Shown here: positions 1 through 11,632 of the stretch, piece after piece
Layout of the letters: each line of letters begins with the position of its first letter
Numbering within the stretch: the first letter of the stretch is position 1
From: Rhodocollybia butyracea
Taxonomy: Eukaryota > Basidiomycota > Agaricomycetes > Agaricales > Omphalotaceae
Assembly (NCBI GenBank): GCA_015501585.1
Contig: JADNRY010000088.1
Coordinates: 157,100 to 221,099 of the forward strand
DNA length: 64,000 nt
Reading direction: 5' to 3'
The notes under the pieces: generated by a model
Told to the model about the DNA's origin: nothing
The model's input: only the letters and a program-made list of their open reading frames with translations
Database searches by the model: none
Program-made: the position numbers and the translations under genes

Positions 1-155
1 CGAACGTTGAACATCAACGGAAACCGTGACGGACGGCCATCCGATGCCATCGATGGCTATCTCCCATAAATACGGTCCACTTGTTATGGCACACTTGCAA
101 CTCCCTATTTAAAGTTCTGTTGCTCTAGGTCAAATTTTTGTGTCTATTTGTTACG

Positions 156-1527
156 ATGACTCCAGAGGAGGTGTCAGCAATCAAACATCTTGGATCGCTC
201 GTTTTCTTGAACTCTGCTGTGGAAACCTTGAATTGTGTCCTTTACGGTACAGTGATCAAAATTATTTATGGCTGGAGATTCGAGAAACTCTGACACATAT
301 ACTAGGGATATATTGTCTGGCTCTTGCAATTGCCATTTACATCTACTACGTGTAAGCTTCTATGTAGCCCTCAGTGCCAGTCACGGTAGGCAGATTAAAA
401 GTCAAGCAATTTGACGTGAATTTGACAGGGGAAACGGAGGTATTGGATGTGCAAAAAAGAAAATGCTTTGCTTGCTGCTTGTCTCGTTTATTGGAGTTTC
501 CATAGTGCTCTTCATACCTGCGGCAGAGGCTTTGGTCCAAATTGAGGATCCACTTATAGTGTCAATACCCGGAGGGGGCATAGTTCCATCTGCAATAGTA
601 AATTCTGAATTGCTGCTAGAAGTATGTTCTCAGATGTCTGACTGGGTAAGCATTATCATAGTAAGCATTAACTTTTTTCTATATCTTGATCTATACGATA
701 TTGTGTTACTAATTAGTAACTGACTGAAACCTCTAAAGCTATTAACTGCTAATACTGTTATCGTATGGAGGGCTTGGTCAGTGTGGACAGATAACAAGAC
801 TGTCCAACGGATATTACTTTTTTCTATGCTTGCAAATATTGGTGGGATCTTTGAGCAAACTTCGGTGCAAATTTGCTGACCCTGACAACTAGGAGTCAGT
901 CTTGCTGATGGAGTTGCAGATTCTCAATTGAGTTTAAACATACATGATACTGGTCATGCTTTAACTCTGGATTGGGTTGCTTTTATGATGTCATTATCAG
1001 TAAATATCATAGCAACCAGTTTGATAGCTTTTCAAGCCTGGTAGGGACAGATACTTTGTTTTCAACATGGCATTAACAAAACCACAGGGAGCACCATAAA
1101 TCTACGAAATATCTTTCAATGGGTAAGAAGAAGACCAAAGGGGAGGGAATTCTTTTGATTCTTGTGGAGTCTGGTGCAGTATATGCATTATTTCAGGTAA
1201 GTTTCAAAACACGGTGCACTTGGATAGTTTGGAATGCAGAAATTTTTAGCTTCTTGCCATAATATTCTATATATTGGATGTGAATGAACCATCACTATCA
1301 TCAATGTTCACCGCTACAGTTTTGATTGAACTTCTGTAACATATGCTGCGGTAAGTTTCTTCATGTCATTTATTTTGCATTTCATCTTACCGTTGGCTTT
1401 GCTTCTACTTGAAACTGAAATGTAGGTCTTAAATCCACTTTTCATTATCATACTGGTTCAAACACAAAATACATATGAAGACAGTGTCAACCTTGAAGAG
1501 ATTCTTGTCTCTCAAAGTCTAGAGTGA
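156..1527 (+). CDS. Orphan agaricomycete multi-TM (7-TM-like) membrane protein, 8 exons
   Basis: I propose exons 156-246, 306-351, 429-645, 739-841, 893-1040, 1088-1196, 1250-1318 and 1426-1527. All phases close, giving 294 aa. The start is the ATG followed by TPEEV. Hydrophobic segments include IYCLALAIAIYIYY, MLCLLLVSFIGVSIVLF, an LLTANTVIVWRAW block, DWVAFMMSLSVNIIATSLIA, ILLILVESGAVYALFQ and NPLFIIILV. This matches the layout of a large mushroom family of orphan membrane proteins that I recognise by pattern (the VWRAW block after TM3 and the LLVESGA block near TM6), but I know no function for it. The weak point is the exon 7 donor (GTTTTG): a stronger GTAAGT at 1351 would need a 1-nt frameshift. 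The protein likely sits in the plasma membrane or an internal membrane. Confidence 0.6.
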
Positions 1528-2348
1528 GCTTGGAGTGAGCTGAACATTCATCACTATTCAAGCTGCACCTCAGTGAGTCGGACAATGACTCAGGACTCAG
1601 TGGCCCATGGCTTGGGGAAGAAGGGGACTTGTCACTTGGGCACCCTCAAGCTTATCTTAAATAGTTAAAGTTGTAAAGCTGGTTCAAGTTAATAAAATAT
1701 CTAATAGACAATTTAATCAGTAAACTAGAAGCAGCCTCAGGTAAGTAGGCTAAAGACACGCCCCAGGATCACTTCAAGTGAAACAATTGGATGAAATGCT
1801 GGCATATCTGTTAGATAGTGACTGTCGGATAGAGTATTCACTGTTGAGCTTAGGACTTAGGATTTTGGATTTTGGACCGGGTCTGCTCTACCAACTAGAA
1901 GATATGCTACTGCAAGACGACTTCCCTCACCCAACGGCTTGCCTCTGCCCCTTTCATTCACGGTACCAATTGCCAGTATATGGATCTGATCAGAGTTGTG
2001 GAGGAGATCAGAAACATATGGTGAAAATCATGGTTGGGATGGGCCGCGCGCGCGCAGAGGGCCAACGGATTGAACTAAGCGGAAGTACCAAATATTAGAG
2101 TTCCTGTACCGTCTGACAGTGAGAGGTTCAACTGACGAGCAAGTTTATAAATAATTTTTAGAAACGAGCAAGATGGGATTCTAATTTGTATATGCACCTG
2201 CAAAAACTTCTCTGAATCTAGCAATACTTAGTCCTGTTGAAGTCATGTTCTGGCAACGTTTATATCTGATAATCTGCCGCTCTAAGTTGGTCAGGTGCTC
2301 AACTGGAATCATCTGGCGCTTATTCAATCGTAACCTGATCTTCTCAAC
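1528..2348. other. Intergenic stretch, no gene seen
   Basis: Open frames here are short and resemble no family I know. The stretch holds the 3' flank of the membrane-protein gene and the promoter of the F-box gene. A short alternating CG run (gccgcgcgcgcgc) lies near 2043-2055. Confidence 0.5.
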
Positions 2349-3946
2349 ATGGCCTCGCCTTGCACACGATGCGCAAAGTCTCTGCACATACGTGTGGACC
2401 TCAGCTCCACGGAACAAGCTGAGATAGACAGACAACTTCGCTCAGAATTTGGTCCATCTGTGGTTGACGCTAGAAGAGCTGAAGAGGTGAATGAGATGCT
2501 AGCTCTGGCCGATAAAGATATCGAGGATTGCGACTCTGAGGTGGCTCGCCTTCACCACCAAATCTCGGTTGTTGAGGCGGAAAAGCGGCGATTGGAGAAG
2601 CAAAAGGCCAAACTCCGCGCTTTGCTGTCTCCAATCCGTAAGCTGCCAAACGAACTTTTATTGCACATCTTGCGGTACGTATGTCAACAGAGTCCCAACA
2701 GAATCGCATGTCCCGTCATCACTTCCAATCCTCCTATGGCAATTAGCACTCGCCTTCCTACAACAACAATCAGCTCTGTATGCTGCCGTTGGCATGAACT
2801 GGCGCTATTATCTCCTAGTTTGTGGGCAAACCTAGCGTTCGAGATACACACTGGTACCAGAAACCTGACTGATTCTACCCATATAGTTACTCGATATCTG
2901 GAGCGATCAGGGGATTGTCCATTAACCCTTGAACTTACTATATGGGGCACAGGAACAGGAGTTAAATCCTTAATCCCCCTTACACAGCAAGCTCATCGCT
3001 GGAAAACATTCATCTATCAGGGACAACAGCCATTAGCGAACTACAGCATACTGCCCTACCTGAATTTTCCTTCACTTACAGAATTGGATATTGTCCAGGA
3101 GGATGCATCGAGGGACTTGGATCTTTTTGAGCAGTCCCGAGACTCCGTGTACTTACCACTTCTAAATGGCTTGCGGGGCCAATACCTAAAGTCTGCCATA
3201 GTCAGCTAGATCATCTCGATGTCGATGGCCGGCTGGCACTAACAGATTTAGCGGACGCTCTTCATAGCTGTCCTTCTCTAAAATCTCTCAAGTTGTATCA
3301 TATCACTGATACCGATGGCACACTGGGCACATGGGGTAACATCACATCGCTTACTCTTTCTCTTGTGGATGGTCCATCGCCAGATATAGTGTTTTCCTCC
3401 TTCAACTTTCCTTCGTTGAATAACCTTGTGGTGTACGGCGGTCACACTGTCTGGAGACCCAATGCTTTTCCTTCATTCATCTCCAGATCTTCTTGTACTA
3501 TCACCACTTTCACACTCCACCGTATAGTTATACCTGATTTGGACCTTGTTTCGGTCCTTCAACTCATGCCAAGCCTACTTCATCTCGAAGTTCACTATTA
3601 CATAGTTGCTGGAAATTCGATCACCTCGCATCTCATCTCGAGACTAACTCACCAATCCACTTCCATCCCCCTAGTTCCAAAACTGCACAGTCTTCATCTG
3701 CAATCCTTGTCTAGGACTGATACAATCGACGACTCTGCTTTTGTACGCATGGTTCAGTCGCGTTGGTTTAAACCTGGCTCGGATTTAGCTTTAGAAATGT
3801 TAGCAATGGGGAGAGCTTGTATCCGATCTGTTGTTCTCGATTTCCGTCGTCGAAGAGTTGATGCGGAGATCTATAAACCGCTGCGGCTTTTAGATGCAGA
3901 GGGGCTGAGAGTAGTAGTCTCTGGAATCAATGGAGTACAGGTTTAA
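2349..3946 (+). pseudogene. F-box protein with N-terminal coiled coil, one 1-nt frameshift
   Basis: The ATG at 2349 opens a long frame. Residues ~40-95 form a charged coiled coil, followed directly by an F-box with the core SPIRKLPNELLLHILRYVC, then leucine-rich repeat-like text. This coiled coil plus F-box order is typical of the large agaricomycete F-box family, whose members present substrates to SCF ubiquitin ligases. The frame breaks at the G run at 3174-3177: adding one base joins it to a second frame that reads QLDHLDVDG and continues to the stop at 3946. No intron with sensible ends spans the break. The C-terminal half is clearly related to the truncated gene at 4899-5723 (shared LHSCPSL, SRWFKPGS and AEGLRVVVSG). 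Either a real recent lesion or a homopolymer error would explain it. Confidence 0.7.
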
Positions 3947-4898
3947 TGATTTTTTGGACCCTTTGGTGCGCTTTTGAATTTGTGGTATTGTCTCTGCGTA
4001 AAATTTTCCTATTGTCATCCTCGGCGTCGGACTTAGGCGTCAGATCGTTCTCTCCTACTAGATTGTGGCGAGAATTAACGAAACGGAACAGATGTACTGA
4101 TAGGTTTTAGAAACATATCAATCTCATGCATGCAGAAGTCTCTCGTCTTATGGCGTAACCCTCCTCTGGCGTGCCCGTGCCATTCTGCATCCCGCGCTGC
4201 AGTTACATATTATCAGTGACGGAAAAAAAATTACACCGTTACTTGGACCTCTAAAATCATGCCAGTGGGAAAAGAGAACAGTAAATTGAGGCTCGGATTC
4301 AAGGGGAGATATCCAGATTCCTAACTAGCTGCTCGTCAACCTCCTGATACATTGCCGACCTGAACATATCCGATGCTTGAATGGTGAGGCAACCAAAGGG
4401 ACTGCTATGCGGTAAAGAGTAACGGAGCACACTGAATCTTCATGGGTATCGAACGCAGGACATTGCATACTCGGTGCAAGGTCCAGACTTGAGTGGTCCT
4501 CAATGGGGTGAATAGGCTGTAGCGTCGACGGAACAGCAGCCTCGACGAAATGGGATTTGAGAGCCGCAAATTTCCAGCTTTATTGATCCTGAGTTTGACG
4601 GGTTTGAGAAGAGTAATAGAGAGGGGGACTGGAGAGGGCCTGAACGGACCTGAAGAAAATGGTGTTTGATAGTGAACCGGCCAGCTAGCTCAGAGTTTTT
4701 ATTCGGATTCCGATGGACTGACTAGACTGGAAGATCTTATCAGCGGTGCATGGACGCTGAGCGCTGAGTTAGAAATTTGGTATTTGGTATCATGTAGTGA
4801 GTCTGTTCAGAAATCGTACTTTGATATACTATGTACATTGCAGATACTAATCATTCAAAAATCGGCTGCGGAGCCCAGGTTTAATATCTTTTTGATAT
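3947..4898. other. Space between two related, convergent F-box genes
   Basis: This holds the 3' flanks of the two facing F-box genes. I see no supported gene, RNA or repeat in it. Confidence 0.45.
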
Positions 4899-5723
4899 TT
4901 ATACCTTTACCCCATTCGTTCCAGTAACTACCACTCTCAAGCCCTCCGCATCCAAATTCCGTAGCGGTTGGTAAACCTCTGCGTCAACCTCTCGCCAAGA
5001 AAATGTGAGAACGACGGATCGTATACAGGCTTTGCCCATCGAGAACATAGCCGCAGCCAATTCTGAGCCGGGCTTAAACCAGCGTGACTCGACCATGCTG
5101 ATAAAGGTAAGATCATCCAATGGCTCCCTGCGTTTGGAAATCAGACGAAGACTGTGCAGTTTGGGAACGAGCGGGAGGGACGTGGATTGGTGTTGGAGGC
5201 TCGACATGAGACGTGAAGTGATTGGACTCTGGAGGTAGTCCATGTCATCGCTGTCGTCGATCTCGAGATAAGATATGGATGGCATGAGTTGAAGGGCTGC
5301 AATAAGGTCGAAGTCGAAGCAGGGTAGGCCACGGAGGGTGAATGTCGTGATCATAGATGAAGTGGTTATGAAGGAAATGAAAAATCTTTCTGTTCTCGCA
5401 CTCCTACCCTCTACCACAAGCTCATTCAAGGAAGGAAGGCGGAAGGAAGAGAATATCATGTCTGAGCCTGATGTGATTGGTTCGTCCACAATAGCAAGAG
5501 AAGTGATATTATGCCATGTGCCCTGCATCCTTGGATCATAGACCACTTTATCCTCGAGCTCGAGTGAAAGAGATCGCAGAGAAGGGCAGCTGTGCAGCAT
5601 CTCAACCAAGTCTGTTTGCGATGCTGAGCACTTGCCCATACGAAGATGCAGAGTATCTAGTTGGTTGAAAGAGGCTTTGGATGGAAGTGCTTTGTCACTG
5701 GCAAGTGTATGGAGTCTCGGGGC
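4899..5723 (-). pseudogene. 5'-truncated F-box/LRR paralogue, cut at the Copia LTR
   Basis: The minus-strand frame reads LHTLASDKALPS, then QLDTLHLRMGKCSAS, LVEMLHSCPSLRSLSLE and a long C-terminal part, with its stop at 4899. It parallels the last ~240 residues of the F-box gene at 2349-3946, including the ending EGLRVVV(S/T)G. The coiled coil, F-box and upstream repeats are absent because the reading frame runs straight into the retrotransposon LTR at 5724. The sequence beyond the other LTR (10903 on) does not resume an F-box gene. The fragment cannot be a working F-box adaptor. Confidence 0.75.
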
Positions 5724-6037
5724 TGTAGAACGAGAACCTCAGTTGTAGTGTAGGAACAACTGAGTATTATTGAATATATATACCTGTAGAACGAGAACTA
5801 CAATACTGTATCAGTAAGATAGTGAGAGGAAAATATAAGTAACGCTCACCCTCAGTTGTAGTGTAGGAACAACTGAGGGTGATGATTCTGGGGGCTAGAA
5901 TATATAAGTATCGGAAATGGTGAATAGATGAGCCTGTAGCTAAGCGGAAGCAACTGGCGGATAAACAGAAAGACGAAACAAAGAATATAGATGGAAAGGC
6001 AAAGCTGTAATATAGAGAACAAATACCTCTCCTAACA
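5724..6037 (-). repeat. Copia 3' LTR (left)
   Basis: This 314-bp terminal repeat begins with TG and ends with CA. It contains two nested inverted repeats around the same core, at 5738-5764 and 5847-5881. The polyprotein stop codon (6032-6034) lies just inside it. Confidence 0.95.
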
Positions 6038-9000
6038 CACCCCCTGATTCGTGCAATCCAATCCTAACATCTTGACAAACTTCGAGTGCACAGTCCCATT
6101 CAGCGCCTTGGTGAAAATATCAGCGACATTCTCCCCCGTCCTTATGAGGGTCAGTGCAATCTCGTTGTTCGCTACCTTCTCCCGGATGAAGTGGTAGCGC
6201 ATCTCGATGTGCTTCACCAGCATATGCTTTTTCGTGTTTTGCGTGAGGCTAACAGCAGCAAAGTTATCACCATGAAGCATAAGTGGCCCATCCTGGGCTA
6301 AGTCAACTTCGGCCAAAAACGACATCAACCAACTAGCTTGCTGGCATGCCTCTGCACCTGAGATGTATTCAGCTTCTGCCGTCGACAACGCCACCGTTGG
6401 TTGGCGCTTTGAACTCCATGTGACAGGTGCTCCAGCCATAAAGAAGACATTTCCGGATGTTGACCGACGAGTATCCATGCATCCTGCATGGTCGGCATCA
6501 AGATACCCGCATGGTTTCAAACCTTCACCCTTGCTGAGCTCAGATCCAGGCGGTGGCTTTCGGTAGGTAATGGAATAGTCAAGCGTTGCTAAAATGTACC
6601 CTGCTAACCATTCTACCGCTTCCCAGTGTTGGCGGCCTGGGTTGGTTTGATATTGGGCGAGCTTGGCAGCCGCAAAAGCAATGTCGGGGCGTGTACAAAC
6701 TTGTCCCCATTGGCATGAACCGACTACAGGGCGATAAGGTTTGTCATGCATGAAGATTCGTTCTTCTTCTGGAAGTGGGTTCGGAGCAGCTTCGAGCTTG
6801 TTGTCAGGAGGAAGTGGCGTTTTCCGGCGTTTGACATTCTGTAATCCGAAATGTTCAAGCATGCGGATAAAATATGCTTTCTGGGAGAGCGTAATTGCAC
6901 CGGTCACCTTATCCTGAGTGATACTCATTCCAAGGAGCATTTGTGACCTGACTTCCCCGCTTTCCCATCGCTTTCCAAGGTCTCTGATAGCCTCTGCTCT
7001 CGCATCCTCACCATCTGCCCCGCCCAAAACATCGTCGCCGTATGTGCTTGTGATGGTGTACTTCCCATTCCGACGGCGGAAACAAACACATGGATCAGCC
7101 TTCGATGATATATACCCGTCATCTTTGAAACCTGCTGCAAGCGTGTCTTGCCAATCATGGCTCCCCTGCACCGTACCGTAGATTGACTTCTTCAGCTTGC
7201 AGACCAAGTGTTTGGTTCCGGGTTTGATAAAGCCTTCAGGTTGCTTCATGTACACATCGTGTTTTATTGGGCTATTGAGAAAGGCAGACTTGAAGTCTAC
7301 TTGGAAAAGGGAAAGTCCGAGGACAACAATGATGCATATCACAATCCGGAATGATTCCATTCGAGCAACTGCGCCAAAAGTTTCATCATAATCAATGCCA
7401 TAAACCTGTGTGAATCCTTTTGCCACATATCTTGCCTTCCTCTTTAACAATTCACCATCTGCACCCCATTTTGATGTTAAGATCCACATTCCATCGGTTA
7501 GATTTGCTCCTGGCGGTAGTGGTACTAACTCCCACACATCCTTGGCCATCAAGGCATCATACTCGGCCTGTATTGGCGGTCCCCAGAGATCCCAGCGAAG
7601 TTTTGCCTCCTTGAAGTTTCTAGGTGTCCATTTTTCATCGGTGATGGAAGCAAATGCCCATGGTTCATGAGCGACAAGAGCTAGGGATGTTTCCGTCTGA
7701 GGTATGTCTTTCCATCCCATTTCTCTGCGAACGAGTTTATCAATGTTAAGCGACCCACTGGTGTGTTCTCGTAGACTTCGACGTGGTTCTGGTGGAGGAG
7801 TTTCTTCAGGTGCCGGGACTGGAGAAGGAGTAGAGGAAAGTGGGGTAAGAGGGGAAGTAGGCGTTGGGATAGGAGAAGTTGGTGTCGAGATCACAGAATC
7901 GGACCTATCGGCCCCCGCAGATTTGGTGATCTCGGCATCAGTACCGGAGTTAACGGGGCTCTCAGACAACTCTTCTTTGTCTCCAGTAGTGCCCGTTGGT
8001 CTTGTCCTCTTTGCCAGTCCTTCCTCAAATCTCACATCCCTGGATTCAATGATTGTCTTTGACTCAGGCAACCAGATTCGATATCCCCTTTGGCCCAAAT
8101 ATCCCAATAGTCGGCCTTTCACTGCTCGGCGCCCCAGTTTCCCAGTCCCGCGTTCCTCTGGTAATGTTGCCCAAGCGTCACAACCAAATGGTTGGAGGTG
8201 TGATACATCCTGTCTCCTCCCCTTCCATGCCTCCATTGGCACTACATCTGGGTCTCGTGCGGTAGGGACAAAATTATCAACATAGATGAAGGTGCTGACA
8301 GCCTCTGCCCAGAATGATGGTGGAAAGCCTGAATCTTCAAGGAGTGTCCTGGCGCCCTCAATGACTGTGCGATTTCCTCATTCTGCCATCCCATTTGCAG
8401 CCGAGGAGTATGGAGTTATTTTCTCGATGATAATCCCATGCTTAGCGCAGTAGTCCTCCATAAGCGCATTGCTGAGTTCTCCTCCTCCGTCGATTCGAAT
8501 CACTCGGATGCGCTTCCCCGTCTGGTTTTCTGCCATCATACGGTATTTATGAAAGCAGTCGGCTGTGGTCTCCTTGCGCTTGTTTGAGAGAAAATAAGGG
8601 ATACGAACAGAGGATTTGCCATCACTGCAGAGCATCATGTAACTCGCGCCACCTCTACTCTGCGTCCTCGACGGCCCCCAAAGATCGATGTGGACTCTCT
8701 CCAGGACCTCTGTCTCATGTGTCACTTTCTCGTCAAATGGCCGTCTTGTTGCTTTGCCGTAGAGGCAAGCCTCGCACATGCCAATAGTCTCTTTTGATGT
8801 GATCTGGATTCCATCAACCAGATTGCGACTCGCCATTCGCAAGGTCCTCGGGATACCTACATGACCAAGTCGGCAATGCCAGGTGTGTATATCTGTTGGC
8901 CGTTCGTGGGATTGAGCTGAGTCTGCATAAGTTTCTGTGTTGACTCGGTACATTTTCCCTTCCTGCGCTCCAACCATTACAGTCTCACCAGATGGTGCTC

Positions 9001-10507
9001 TGACTGAGAGCTTTCCACCACCCCACTCTCCGCTGAACCCCTGTAGATCCAACGTCGTCAAGGAGATCAAGTTGTTTGAGAACCCAGGTGTGTGCCTCAC
9101 TCCAACGAGCTCAACCATCTTCTCGGAGCCATTCACTTTCGATGACACTGTGACATTACCAATTCCTGGTATCTGGAATTTCTCTCCCGCCACTGCACTG
9201 CTCCCTGTTTGACCTGCGATATTTTGGTATTGCGTTATCTCGGATTTCTTCACCCAGCAATGCTCTGATGCCGCTGAATCCAAGTAGATTCTGGGTTGGC
9301 GTTGATTGCTGGGTACATCACTATTGCATACAGTGCATTCGATGGGGCTAGTTACACGGAAACAGGTAACAGGTATGTCACTATCTACACTAATGTCCTC
9401 CCCTGACTGACATTCAACGTTTGGAACGGAAGTGCCATATCTGTTGGGTACAGTATCAGGGGATTGCATCGTGATAGGTGTAGTATCGGACATACCCGGC
9501 TTGGCGTCAGCGAGGTTGGCGTATAGCTCGGTAGGGCTGGGATCAGTCTTGACATAGACATTAGAAGCCGTAGTAGGCGGGATCGTTGGAGGCGCTGAGG
9601 TCGCTGTGATCGATGCAGCACTTGTGCCAGGGGCATTGGTCTTGTTATACCTCCAGCCTTTTGGTCCTTTTCCTTCAGCACCACCTCCCTTCTTCCAGCA
9701 CATCTCAATTGTGTGACCAAGTTTTCCGCACACTGGGTTTGAGCAGATCGGGCGTGTTCCTGATTGGCCTTGGCTGGTCGCTATGGCTGCGGCATGAACT
9801 GCATTCGCTCTAGCCATTAGGGCTTTGACTTTCGTCTGCTCAATTTCCTCCTCCTCCTGACGCCTCTTCTTATTGAGCCAGAAAGCTTCGAGATGAGTGA
9901 AGGCATCAGCGCTAGATGTTCCGGGTGTGTGCAGTGTCGTGAAATCCCAAGACTTGGGGAAGGAGTTGAGAAGGATGGTTCGGAACTGGGAATCGGAGAT
10001 GCTAGACCCGAGGTCTCTAGCATCCTTGACAAGTCGGCGCAGCTTCTTGACATGCACCTCGTAATCCATTTCCTCTCCCATCTTCTCACCACGGAGGCGG
10101 TCTTCGGCAATCATCATAAGCTGAACAGTCTTGGAGCCAAGCTCCTTACTGAGATAAAACCATATTTTCGCTGCAGAGTCATCGTCGCCTATTCCCAATC
10201 CAACAGGGTCTTTGGTATTGCTGACGATCACACTGGCAACCCAGCGATTGCGAGTATGCCACTCTTCGTATGAGGGAGTTGGGCTGGTGAGCGGAGTGCT
10301 TTGGGTCTGGGGGTAAATGGGAGTGATGTAGGCAGCGGAGAGGTTGGTATTCGGTGGGCATAGGATTGCTCCTCTGAGATATCCACCTAGTCCTCTCGCT
10401 CCAACCGCAAGTTCAACTTGGCGTTTGAAAGGAATCCAATTCTTTCGCCCCATCAGTCGTTCGTCATCTCTGAACGTCGGTGGATTTGGCAAGTTGCCGC
10501 TCGACAT
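6032..10507 (-). pseudogene. Copia Gag-Pol polyprotein with one in-frame stop
   Basis: One frame of ~1,490 codons is interrupted only by a TGA at 8378-8380. In order it carries: Gag; a CCHC zinc knuckle (CSNPVCGKLGHTIEMC); an aspartic protease site (LDSAASEH); a GAG-pre-integrase HHCC module (HCRLGH...CEAC); an integrase core (HIDLWGP, RIDGGGE, ANGMAE); an RVT_2 reverse transcriptase with TYGDDVLGG in place of the usual YVDD; and RNase H (YLDADHAG, STAEAEY, HGDN, then KHIEMRYHFIRE). The stop falls directly after the third catalytic residue (Glu) of integrase. The expected codon there is Arg (AER.NRT), so a CGA-to-TGA change explains it. The protein is otherwise full length. Read-through or trans-complementation could still mobilise it. 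Confidence 0.95.
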
Positions 10508-10588
10508 TTCTCTCTAGACGAACCTCTGGAATAGCAGTAATTTGAGTTGTTTATTTTAGTAGCTCAGATTGAGCCGAGTCTCATAATC

Positions 10589-10902
10589 TGTAGAACGAGA
10601 ACCTCAGTTGTAGTGTAGGAACAACTGAGTATTATTGAATATATATACCTGTAGAACGAGAACTACAATACTGTATCAGTAAGATAGTGAGAGGAAAATA
10701 TAAGTAACACTCACCCTCAGTTGTAGTGTAGGAACAACTGAGGGTGATGATTCTGGGGGATAGAATATATAAGTATCGGAAATGGTGAATAGATGAGCCT
10801 GTAGCTAAGCGGAAGCAACTGGCGGATAAACAGAAAGACGAAACAAAGAATATAGATGGAAAGGCAAAGCTGTAATATAGAGAACGAATACCTCTCCTAA
10901 CA
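10589..10902 (-). repeat. Copia 5' LTR (right)
   Basis: This is the partner of the LTR at 5724-6037, with three substitutions (aacActc/aacGctc, gggggAtag/gggggCtag, gaacGaat/gaacAaat). By element orientation it carries the promoter for the minus-strand polyprotein. Confidence 0.95.
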
Positions 10903-11084
10903 AACCAAGCCAGCCAGCGAGTAAAAACCAGTTGACTCACCCACCCGCTCTTAGATTCTCTGGCGACTTCCAAGTTCTAGGCCGGGCTTGAACGTTCCAG
11001 CACCGATACTTTCTATCTACATTGATTTATTGATCGTGAGATACTTCGTTGATAAGAGACTACATACTACTGTAGTACAGGCTC

Positions 11085-11632
11085 TCATCTCCTTTCCATT
11101 CCTGCTACCACCACTACCACCACCCCAATACCCGAAATTAAAATAATCAAAATTCCCAAGGAAAATAAGCACCCTTTCGCCCATTCAACCTCGCCCCCCC
11201 GCATTTTTTGAAGAATCTCCTCTCGTTCAGTAGGAGTTTTTTCTGGGAGGCAAGATGGTGCGCCTGATGAAGGCCGGGGTTGACGGAGGGGAGAGAGAAG
11301 GATACATGTCCCTATGGTCCAGATTGGGAAGAATACTGGGGAGATAGCAGTTAGAACGAGGCTTGGATTGAAGAAACTCAAGCTCGTAAAACCCAAATCT
11401 GAATGGATACATTGCAAGTGTAACAGGCATTTGAGCCTGAAGAAGAATAGGCTGGGGGTTCTTCGATGTATGGGGGTAGTGTCTCTTGTACTTCCGGTTC
11501 ATCACGGCTGAAAATGGCGTCAACAACGTCTGAAGTGGATTGCAAATAGACTGAAACTAAGGTATGTTCCTGTGGCTCTAGAGGGCAGTTGCTGGCTTCG
11601 GAAACCCAGGAAGGAGAAGACTCGGAAAATAT
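11085..11632 (-). pseudogene. Small two-TM protein pseudogene (copy 1)
   Basis: The minus strand encodes a proline-rich N-terminus (LPPYIEEPPAYSSSGSN), a first TM around FFPIWTIGTCILLSPLRQP, the motif LPEKTPTEREEILQKMR, and a C-terminal TM (SLGILIILISGIGVVVVVV). A near-identical copy lies at 52365-52895 on the plus strand, with a shared promoter including TATATAACCCGCGCTC. Here the start codon has become ATA (11630-11632), and two bases are missing after SSSGSN, so the copy is dead. The family is a conserved agaricomycete double-TM protein of unknown role. An intron sits before FFPIW in both copies. Confidence 0.7.

Larger units (their letters stand above)
5724..10902 (-). mobile_element. Ty1/Copia LTR retrotransposon, nearly intact
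   Basis: The element is 5,179 bp, bounded by two 314-bp direct repeats (TGTAGAACG...CTCCTAACA). On the minus strand the internal region begins at 10588 with GATTATGAGACTC, which resembles the complement of the initiator-tRNA-Met anticodon arm, so a half-tRNA primer as in Drosophila copia is plausible. A polypurine tract (cagggggtg) ends at the other LTR. Gag, protease, integrase, reverse transcriptase and RNase H lie in that order, which defines Copia. The LTRs differ at 3 of 314 positions, so insertion was recent. Flanking 5-mers (ggggc and aacca) do not match, so there is no target-site duplication. Confidence 0.95.

Noticed and set aside
7704..8285. Plus-strand 193-codon frame within the Copia element.
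   Set aside because: It is antisense to the polyprotein linker rich in Pro, Ser and Thr, and has no domain.
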